A stretch of 20,401 nucleotides of DNA from CADCTB01 sp036269435 (GTDB lineage: Bacteria; Actinomycetota; Acidimicrobiia; Acidimicrobiales; AC-14). This document shows, piece by piece, positions 12,757 to 20,401 of the stretch. The notes beneath the pieces are model-generated. The model searched no databases. It saw only the letters and a program-made list of their open reading frames with translations, and was not told the origin of the DNA. Made by a program: the position numbers and the translations under genes. The stretch spans positions 1-20,401 of the forward strand of contig DATASA010000145.1 of assembly GCA_036269435.1 (NCBI GenBank), given 5' to 3'. Position 1 is the stretch's first letter. Each line of letters starts with the position of its first letter.

Positions 12757-13901
12757 GTGAACTCCTTCTCGGACCGCCCGAAGTGGCCGTAGGCCGCGGT
12801 GCGTCGGTAGATCGGCTTGCGCAGGTCGAGGTCGCGGATGATGGCGGCCGGTCGCAGGTCGAACACCTCGCCCGCCATCTTGGCAATGGCCGCCGGGTCG
12901 ACGGTCTCCGTGCCGAACGTCTCGACCATGATCGACACGGGCCGGGCCACACCGATGGCGTAGGCCACCTGGATCTCGCAGCGCCGGGCCGCGCCGGCGG
13001 CGACGATGTGCTTGGCCACCCATCGGGCCGCGTAGGCGGCCGACCGGTCGACCTTGGACGGGTCCTTGCCCGAGAAGGCGCCCCCGCCGTGGCGGGCCGC
13101 GCCGCCATAGGTGTCGACGATGATCTTGCGACCGGTGAGGCCGGTGTCGGCGTGGGGGCCGCCCAGCTCGAAGCTCCCGGTCGGGTTGGCCAGCAGCTCG
13201 TAGCGGTCGTCGGCGAACTCGGGCGGCAGGAGCGGGTGGATCACGTGCTCGGCCAGGTCCGGCTTGAGCAGGGTCTCGGTGTCGAGGCCGGGCTGGTGCT
13301 GGCTGGAGATCAGGACGGTCCGCAGGCGGACCGGGCGGCCGTCCTCGTAGTCGACCGTCACCTGGGTCTTGCCGTCCGGCCGCAGGTAGGGCATCACGCC
13401 CGCCTTGCGCACCTCGGCCAGCCGCTGGGCCAGCCGGTGGGCCAGCCAGATGGGCATGGGCATGAGGTCGTCGGTCTCGTCGCAGGCGTAGCCGAACATC
13501 ATCCCCTGGTCGCCGGCGCCCTGGGCGTTGATGTCGTCCTCGCCGCTCTTGCCGGTCCGGACCTCGTAGGCGGTGGTCACGCCCTGGCTGATGTTGGGCG
13601 ACTGCTCGTCGATGGCGGTCACCACGCCGCACGTGTTGCCGTCGAACCCGTAGGACTCGCGGTCGTAGCCGATCTCGCAAATCGTCCGGCGGACGATCTT
13701 GGGGATGTCGACGTACGCCGTCGTCGTGATCTCGCCGGCGACGACGACCAGGCCGGTGGTGAGGAGGCTCTCGCACGCCACCCGTCCCATCGGATCCTCG
13801 GCCAGGATGGCGTCGAGGATGGCATCGGACACCTGGTCCGCCATCTTGTCCGGATGGCCCTCCGTGACCGACTCCGAGGTGAACGTGTACGCCGTCGTCA
13901 T
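12702..13901 (-). CDS. metK: S-adenosylmethionine synthetase (methionine adenosyltransferase)
   Basis: MetK makes S-adenosylmethionine from methionine and ATP. The 399-residue protein is the usual length. The N-terminus TFTSESVTEGHPDKMADQVSDAILDA carries the ATP-binding GHPDK. It continues with the methionine loop GDQGMMFGYACDET and the phosphate loop GGAARHGGGAFSGKDPSKVDRSAAY. The C-terminus KPIYRRTAAYGHFGR is standard. The ATG at 13899-13901 overlaps the coaBC stop as ATGA, showing tight coupling. The gene ends 55 bases after the priA start. No SAM riboswitch is visible upstream, as expected for an internal operon gene. Confidence 0.97.
   Translation of the reverse strand: MTTAYTFTSESVTEGHPDKMADQVSDAILDAILAEDPMGRVACESLLTTGLVVVAGEITTTAYVDIPKIVRRTICEIGYDRESYGFDGNTCGVVTAIDEQSPNISQGVTTAYEVRTGKSGEDDINAQGAGDQGMMFGYACDETDDLMPMPIWLAHRLAQRLAEVRKAGVMPYLRPDGKTQVTVDYEDGRPVRLRTVLISSQHQPGLDTETLLKPDLAEHVIHPLLPPEFADDRYELLANPTGSFELGGPHADTGLTGRKIIVDTYGGAARHGGGAFSGKDPSKVDRSAAYAARWVAKHIVAAGAARRCEIQVAYAIGVARPVSIMVETFGTETVDPAAIAKMAGEVFDLRPAAIIRDLDLRKPIYRRTAAYGHFGRSEKEFTWERLSRLDDVKRALQLT
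12754..12768 (-). promoter_or_regulatory. Ribosome binding site that sets the priA start inside metK
   Basis: GAAGGAG (12762-12768 on the minus strand), then TTCAC, then GTG. There is no ATG, GTG or TTG in frame between this GTG and the conserved HIAQVLPD, so the box decides the start. Confidence 0.7.
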
Positions 13902-15238
13902 GGCTCGCTGCGCTCCCTGCTCAATGTGCCTCCCTTGGTCTCCGCGCCCAATCCTTGCTCATCGAGGAGGTGGGCGACCACATCGAGCACGACCGACGCC
14001 AGCGCGCGCTTGGTGGTGAGGGCGACGTCGGTCCAGTTCCCGGCCCGGTCGAGCAGCGTCGCCGCGTTCGTGTCGTGGCTGAAACCGACCCCCGGGGCGC
14101 CGACGTCGTTGGCGACGATCAGGTCCAGGCCCTTGGCCGCCAGCTTGCGTTCGGCGGCCGGACGCAGGTCGCCCGTCTCCGCCGCGAAGCCGACGAGGAT
14201 CTGGCCGGCAGGCTTGCGCCGCCCCAGCTCGGCCAGGATGTCTGGCGTCGGCTCGAGGATCAGCTCCGGGACGCCGTCGGCCTTCCGGATCTTCTCCGCG
14301 GCGACCGCCTTGGGCCGGAAGTCGGCCACCGCCGCGGCCATGACGACGACATCGGCGGCCGCGGCCCGGTTCAGGACCGCCGCCTCCATCTCCGCCGCCG
14401 ACTCGACCCGCACGACCTCCACGCCGGCGGGGCCCGGTCGGTCCGACGCCGTGACGAGCACGACGTCGGCGCCGCGCGCCGCGGCCTCTGCGGCCAGCGC
14501 CTCGCCCTGCTTGCCGGACGACCGGTTGCCGAGGAACCGGACGGGGTCAATCGGCTCGCGCGTGCCGCCGGCGGTGACGAGCACCCGTCGCCCCGCCAGT
14601 TCGCGGTCGGACCACAGGCCCAGCACCGCGCCGACGATCTCCGCGGGGTCGGCCAGGCGGCCGGCGCCCTGGTCGCCGCCGGCCAGGCGGCCGACCGCCG
14701 GTTCCACGACCCGCACGCCCCGCCGGCGCAGGAGGGCGACGTTGTCGACCGTCGCCGGGTGCTCCCACATCTCGGTGTGCATGGCCGGGCACACGATCAC
14801 GGGGGCGCGGGTGGCCAGCAGCGTGGCGGTCAGCAGGTCGTCCGCGATGCCTGCCGCGTACCGGCCCAGCAAGCTCGCCGTGGCCGGGGCGACCAGGATC
14901 ACGTCCGCGGCCCGGGCCATCGACGTGTGGGGGATCGGGTCGGCGTCGGACCACAGCGAGTCGTGCACCGGCTCCGACGCCAGCGCCGACAGCGTCGCCG
15001 GGCCGAGGAACCGGGCCGCGTCGGCCGTCATGACCGGCACCACGTGGGCGCCGGCATCGACCAGGCGGCGGCACACGTCGACCGCCTTGTAGGCGGCGAT
15101 GCTCCCGCACACCCCCAGCACCACGGTCCGGCCCGCGGCAGGCCCCCGGCGCGCCGGCCCCTGGCGCGCAGGCGCCCGGCTCATCGCCGGGCGGCCGTCT
15201 GTTCCTTCCGACAAATCCCTGTGGGATCCGTCGGTCAC
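13898..15238 (-). CDS. coaBC: Bifunctional phosphopantothenoylcysteine decarboxylase / phosphopantothenate-cysteine ligase
   Basis: CoaBC makes 4'-phosphopantetheine from 4'-phosphopantothenate and cysteine in coenzyme A synthesis. The FMN-binding CoaC half has GVCGSIAAYKAVDVCRRL, IPHTSMARAADVILVAPAT with the catalytic-region His, and CPAMHTEMWEHPAT. The CoaB half starts near RRVLVTAGGTREPIDPVRFLGNRSSGKQG and includes MAAAVADFRP and LIVANDV. The clamp region reads GGDQGAGRL and lacks the cysteine of the E. coli ACGD motif, which I believe is normal in actinobacteria. The start is GTG 15236-15238, which overlaps the rpoZ stop as GTGA. A later ATG at 15183 would remove a poorly conserved 18-residue lead. 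At 446 residues it is slightly long, because of this N-terminal extension. Confidence 0.94.
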   Translation of the reverse strand: MTDGSHRDLSEGTDGRPAMSRAPARQGPARRGPAAGRTVVLGVCGSIAAYKAVDVCRRLVDAGAHVVPVMTADAARFLGPATLSALASEPVHDSLWSDADPIPHTSMARAADVILVAPATASLLGRYAAGIADDLLTATLLATRAPVIVCPAMHTEMWEHPATVDNVALLRRRGVRVVEPAVGRLAGGDQGAGRLADPAEIVGAVLGLWSDRELAGRRVLVTAGGTREPIDPVRFLGNRSSGKQGEALAAEAAARGADVVLVTASDRPGPAGVEVVRVESAAEMEAAVLNRAAAADVVVMAAAVADFRPKAVAAEKIRKADGVPELILEPTPDILAELGRRKPAGQILVGFAAETGDLRPAAERKLAAKGLDLIVANDVGAPGVGFSHDTNAATLLDRAGNWTDVALTTKRALASVVLDVVAHLLDEQGLGAETKGGTLSRERSEP

Positions 15239-15501
15239 TTCATGGCTTCCTCGGCCTCTTCGGTGCGCACGAAGGTGATCTTGTTTGCCGCGATCTCCTC
15301 CAGGGCGATCGAGAGCGGCTTGCGGGACACCGACGCGACCTGGGGCGGCACGATGGCGCCCAGGCCCTCGCCGAGCTGGCTGAAGTAGGAGTTGATCTGC
15401 CGGCCCCGCTTGGCGGCCAGGCTGACCAGGCTGAACTTGGAGTCCACCTTGTCGAGGAGGCTCTCGATGGCCGGGTGGATCATGGTGGCGCGTTCAGACA
15501 T
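15235..15501 (-). CDS. rpoZ: DNA-directed RNA polymerase omega subunit
   Basis: The omega subunit helps fold and hold the beta' subunit of RNA polymerase. The 88-residue protein contains MIHPAIESLLDKVDSKFSLVSLAAKRGRQIN, the omega signature, and ends PLSIALEEIAANKITF plus a short acidic tail (VRTEEAEEAMK). The start is ATG 15499-15501, with GAGG about 7 bases upstream, 23 bases after the gmk stop. The gmk-rpoZ-coaBC order is widely conserved in bacteria. Confidence 0.95.
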   Translation of the reverse strand: MSERATMIHPAIESLLDKVDSKFSLVSLAAKRGRQINSYFSQLGEGLGAIVPPQVASVSRKPLSIALEEIAANKITFVRTEEAEEAMK

Positions 15502-15524
15502 TCGGGTCCTCGCTCGGGTGCCGC

Positions 15525-16067
15525 TCAGTCGCGGTGGGACTCCAGAATAGCAGCGACCTCCTCGATGGCCCGGCCGAGGTCGTCGTTCACGACGACGTGA
15601 TCGGCCAGCGCCCGCCCCGCCGCTTCCTCTTGCGGGGCGCCGGCCAGGCGGCGGGCGATGACGTCCTCGGCATCGCCCCGGCCTCGCAGGCGGTCCTCCT
15701 GGGCCTGCCGCGAGGGCGCCTCGACGAACACCACCACCGCGTCGGGATCACGCTCCTTCACCTGGGCCGCGCCCTGCACGTCGATCTCGAGCAGCACGTC
15801 GTGGCCCGGCGGCGGCTCGGGCCACGGGGTGCCGTAGCGGTGGCCGAACACCTCGGCCCACTCCAGGAACCCGTCCTCGGCGAGGTGGGCGTCGAACGTG
15901 GGCCGGTCGACGAAGACGTAGGCGTCGGCCGCCTCGCCCTCGCGCCGGGGACGGGTGGTCCACGACCGGCTGAGCCAGAGGTTGGCCACCCGGCGTTCAA
16001 GGGCGGCGGCGATGGAGCCCTTGCCTGCGCCCGAGGGCCCCGCGAGGACGAAGACGTGCCGGGACAG
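15525..16067 (-). CDS. gmk: Guanylate kinase
   Basis: Gmk phosphorylates GMP to GDP. The P-loop GPSGAGKGS lies near residues 10-18, followed by the GMP-binding SRSWTTRPRREGE, YVFVDRPTF, LEWAEVFGHRYGTP and VLLEIDVQGAAQVKERDPDAVVVFV, all standard. The first ATG/GTG in the frame is the GTG at 15987-15989, which falls after the P-loop and cannot be the true start. Upstream, between a TGA inside the mihF frame and the P-loop, there is no ATG, GTG or TTG. The CTG at 16065-16067 gives MSRHVFVLAGPSG, an ideal family N-terminus, and a 180-residue protein. It has no clear ribosome box, so coupling to mihF (stop 14 bases upstream) is likely. The identity is firm and the start is inferred. Confidence 0.93.
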   Translation of the reverse strand: MSRHVFVLAGPSGAGKGSIAAALERRVANLWLSRSWTTRPRREGEAADAYVFVDRPTFDAHLAEDGFLEWAEVFGHRYGTPWPEPPPGHDVLLEIDVQGAAQVKERDPDAVVVFVEAPSRQAQEDRLRGRGDAEDVIARRLAGAPQEEAAGRALADHVVVNDDLGRAIEEVAAILESHRD

Positions 16068-16080
16068 CGGCTGCGGGAGA

Positions 16081-16404
16081 CTAGGAGTCGGAGGGGAACG
16101 CCTTCAGCAGCGATTCACGCTGCTGCGCGCCCAGACCGCGGACCCGTCGGGCCTCGCTGATCTTGATCTCTTCCATCATCCGCCGGGCCCGGACCTTGCC
16201 CACGCCCGGCAGGGACTCGAGCACGGTCACCACCTTCATCTTGCCAACGACCTCGTCCCGCTCGGCCTGGTCGAGCAGCTCCTTCAGCGTGGTCGAGCCC
16301 ATCTTGAGCTTCTCTTTCAGCTCCGCGCGCTGGCGGCGCGCTGCGGCCGCCTTGGCCAGCGCGGCCTGGCGCTCGTCGGGCGTGAGCGCGGGCGGCAGCG
16401 GCAT
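16081..16404 (-). CDS. mihF: Integration host factor, actinobacterial type (mIHF)
   Basis: mIHF is a small nucleoid-associated DNA-binding protein found in actinobacteria, unrelated to the enterobacterial IHF dimer. The 107-residue protein has PALTPDERQAALAKAAAARRQRAELKEKL (a long basic helix), MGSTTLKELLDQAERDEVVGKMKVVTVLESLPGVGKVRARRMM with the LPGVGKVRA helix-hairpin-helix, and a final RRVRGLGAQQRESLL. I prefer the ATG at 16402-16404 (AGGG 8 bases upstream) to the GTG at 16411-16413, which would add only MRA. The pyrF-mihF-gmk-rpoZ order matches M. tuberculosis, where mihF (Rv1388) precedes gmk. Confidence 0.93.
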   Translation of the reverse strand: MPLPPALTPDERQAALAKAAAARRQRAELKEKLKMGSTTLKELLDQAERDEVVGKMKVVTVLESLPGVGKVRARRMMEEIKISEARRVRGLGAQQRESLLKAFPSDS

Positions 16405-16432
16405 GGCGCGCACCCTAGCGCACCGCCTCCCA

Positions 16433-16456
16433 CGGGGCCGAGGCGACCGGGCCCCG
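16433..16456 (-). terminator. Inverted repeat between pyrF and mihF
   Basis: The bases cggggcc (16433-16439) and ggccccg (16450-16456) form a perfect 7-bp stem with a 10-base loop, 14 bases after the pyrF stop. No T-run follows. It could mark the boundary between the pyrimidine operon and the mihF-gmk-rpoZ unit, or be a chance GC palindrome. Confidence 0.33.
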
Positions 16457-16470
16457 ACGAACGGGTGCGA

Positions 16471-17157
16471 TCAGGCGCCGTTCTCCAACGACGCGGTGAC
16501 GGCGGCGGCGGCGGCCGGCGGGTCGGCGGCGGCCGTCACCGTGCGCCCGACGACCAGCAGATCGGCCCCCAGGGTGACCGCCTGGCGGGGGGTTGCCGGG
16601 CGGGCCTGATCGTGCGAATCCGAGGTGGCCATGCGGATCCCGGGCACCACCATGAGCAGGCGGGGCGCGAGCTGTTTGGCCTCCCGGACGTCGTCGGCGG
16701 CCAGCACCAGCCCACCGCAGCCCGCCTCGACGGCGGCCGCGACCCGGTGGCCGAGGATGTGGGGCGGAGCGTCGCCGTCGCTCGTCAGGATGGTCACGGC
16801 CAGGGCAACCGGATGGGGCAGGCCCGCGGCCTCGGCGCCCTCCCGCAGCCCCTCCACGCCGGCCCGCAACATCACGGGCCCGGACCGGGCGTGCAGCGTC
16901 AGGTAGCTGGCGCCCAGGGCGCCGATGACCCGCGCCGCCCGGCGGACCGTCGTCGGGATGTCGTGGAGCTTGAGGTCGAGGAAGACGTCGTACCCCTCGG
17001 CGATCACCGCGCTCACCGCGTCGGGGCCGGACGCGCTGAACAGCTCCAGCCCGACCTTGGCCACCGAGAACCACGGTTGGAGTTGGCGGGCCAACCGCAG
17101 GGCCACCACCAGGTCGTCGACGTCGAGGGCCAGGACCAACCGGTCACGTGTCTGCAC
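16471..17157 (-). CDS. pyrF: Orotidine 5'-phosphate decarboxylase, type 1
   Basis: PyrF decarboxylates OMP to UMP, the last step of UMP synthesis. The 228-residue protein begins RLVLALDVDD, followed by AKVGLELF and the catalytic DLKLHDIPTTV (residues 61-71, with Asp61, Lys63 and Asp66). It continues with LTLHA and ends VPGIRMA, then ADLLVVGRTV. The DLKLHDIP signature and the size place it in the short type 1 group, unlike the longer type 2 enzyme of mycobacteria and streptomycetes. Two GTG codons are possible. I take 17155-17157, which has GGGAG 5 bases upstream. The GTG at 17161-17163 overlaps that box. The start lies inside the pyrD 3' end, so translation is coupled. Confidence 0.95.
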   Translation of the reverse strand: MQTRDRLVLALDVDDLVVALRLARQLQPWFSVAKVGLELFSASGPDAVSAVIAEGYDVFLDLKLHDIPTTVRRAARVIGALGASYLTLHARSGPVMLRAGVEGLREGAEAAGLPHPVALAVTILTSDGDAPPHILGHRVAAAVEAGCGGLVLAADDVREAKQLAPRLLMVVPGIRMATSDSHDQARPATPRQAVTLGADLLVVGRTVTAAADPPAAAAAVTASLENGA

Positions 17158-18063
17158 GGGCACTCCCTACCAGATCGGCGACCCTGGCGACGCCGTGACG
17201 CCGGCACCAGCGCTCCAGCTCGGCCAGGATCCGAGCGGGGGCCCGAGGGTCGGCGAAGGTCGCCGTGCCCACCTGCACCGCCGTCGCCCCCGCCAGCAGC
17301 AGTTCGACCGCGTGCTCGCCCGAGGCCACGCCGCCGACGCCGACCACGGCTGCCGTCGGGAACGCGGCACAGACGTCGTGCACGGCCCGCACGGCGACGG
17401 GCCGGATGGCGGGCCCGGAGAGACCCCCGCCGCCGGCGCCGAGACGCGGCCGTCGCGTCTCCGGGTCGATGGCCAGGCCCATCACCGTGTTGACCAGGGT
17501 GAGGGCCTCCGCGCCCGCGCCCAGGGCGGCGGCGGCGATCTCGGTGAGGTCGGTGACGTTCGGGCTGAGCTTGGCCCACCGAGGCCGCCGGCAGCCGGCG
17601 GTCGCCTCCACGGCCTCGGCGGTCAGCGCCGCGGAATGGGCGAACATGGCCCGCCGGCTCCCGCCGTGGACGTTCGGGCAGCTCAGGTTCACCTCGACGG
17701 CGACCACCTCGGGCGGCGCGGACGCCAGCGCCGTCGCCGCCTTCTCGTACCCCTCCACGCTGAACCCCCACACGCTGGCCACCACGCGCGCCCCCGTCGC
17801 CAGCAGCGGCGGGAGCTCCTCGTCCAACCACGCCTCCACCCCGGGGTTCTGCAATCCGACGCTGTTGAGCATGCCGCCGTCGACTTCGGCGACCCGAGGG
17901 GCGGGGTTGCCGTCCCACGGCTCGGCCGAGAGCGACTTCACCACCACTGCGCCCAGGCCGCCGAGGTCGAGGTACCGGGCCAGCTCGCCGCCGTGCCCGG
18001 CGGTCCCCGACGCGGTCATGACCGGGTTCGGCAGCCGGATCGACCCGACCGCGGTCGCCAGGT

Positions 18064-18079
<16 letters not shown>
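17144..18079 (-). CDS. pyrD: Dihydroorotate dehydrogenase, class 1
   Basis: PyrD oxidises dihydroorotate to orotate with FMN. The 311-residue protein has IRLPNPVMTASGTAGHGGEL, VVVKSLSAEPWDGNPAPR, LNSVGLQNPG, VEVNLSCPNVHGG (with the class 1 catalytic-region Cys), AKLSPNVTD, GGLSGPAIRPVAVRAV and VGVGGVASGEHAVELLLAGA. This is the class 1B-like pattern, which normally pairs with a PyrK electron-transfer subunit. None lies between carB and pyrF. No ATG, GTG or TTG occurs near the family N-terminus. The ACG at 18077-18079 has GGAGG 7 bases upstream and is the best-placed start. A CTG at residue 7 is the alternative. The reading frame overlaps the carB 3' end by about 16 bases and the pyrF start by 14. 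The open frame extending to 19351 is a shadow of carB. Confidence 0.93.

Positions 18080-20401
<2,322 letters not shown>

Noticed and set aside
14640..14700. Missing cysteine in the CoaC clamp (GGDQGAGRL instead of ACGD-type)
   Set aside because: I believe actinobacterial CoaBC proteins commonly read GxDxGxGRL here, so this is probably normal for the group and not a defect.
12783..15092. Long plus-strand open frame of 769 codons opposite metK and coaBC
   Set aside because: It is antisense to two complete, motif-bearing genes. Long antisense frames are expected at this GC content.

Overview
The window is very GC-rich and compact. Every convincing gene lies on the minus strand, so transcription runs from high to low coordinates. 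The gene order carB-pyrD-pyrF-mihF-gmk-rpoZ-coaBC-metK-priA-(def)-fmt-ribD-ribE-ribBA-ribH-hisG closely follows the actinobacterial pyr/priA/rib locus (Mycobacterium tuberculosis Rv1384-Rv1416 has a similar run). The actinobacterial integration host factor and a PriA without helicase motifs support Actinomycetota. Thr-rich extracytoplasmic linkers and tails make an Acidimicrobiia-like lineage my best guess, but that is inference.

Layout in transcription order. (1) 20401-16471: end of the pyrimidine operon (carB 3' part, pyrD, pyrF). (2) 16404-12702: mihF, gmk, rpoZ, coaBC and metK, mostly with 4-base overlaps. (3) 12756-10978: priA, starting inside metK. (4) 10904-8338: an accessory cassette of three tandem small paralogous peptides followed by a polytopic M50-type zinc metalloprotease with an N-terminal PqqD-like (RiPP recognition element-like) domain. 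It sits where priA would normally be followed by def/fmt. (5) 8319-6926: def and fmt. (6) 6841-2215: a MogA/MoaB-like gene, then the full riboflavin set ribD-ribE-ribBA-ribH, then hisG. (7) 2115-1: two secreted proteins, an Asp-box (BNR) beta-propeller with a C-terminal membrane anchor and the 5' part of a NosD-like parallel beta-helix protein.

The housekeeping genes cover de novo UMP synthesis, nucleoid and transcription components, coenzyme A and SAM synthesis, replication restart, N-terminal formyl-methionine handling and riboflavin synthesis. The unexpected part is the 10904-8338 cassette. Its three peptides share an ungapped 49-residue block with 34 identical positions, an acidic leader-like N-terminus and strong ribosome binding sites. 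A strong hairpin separates them from the protease gene. I read it as a candidate ribosomally made peptide system with a dedicated recognition-domain protease. No other maturation enzyme or exporter is seen in the window.

A second theme is start codons. pyrD, gmk, fmt and possibly the M50 gene have no ATG, GTG or well-supported TTG at the position where their families begin, and CTG, ACG or ATC would have to serve. No stretch longer than 300 bases lacks a gene. The largest gap is 268-417. No tRNA, rRNA, CRISPR array or insertion sequence was recognised.
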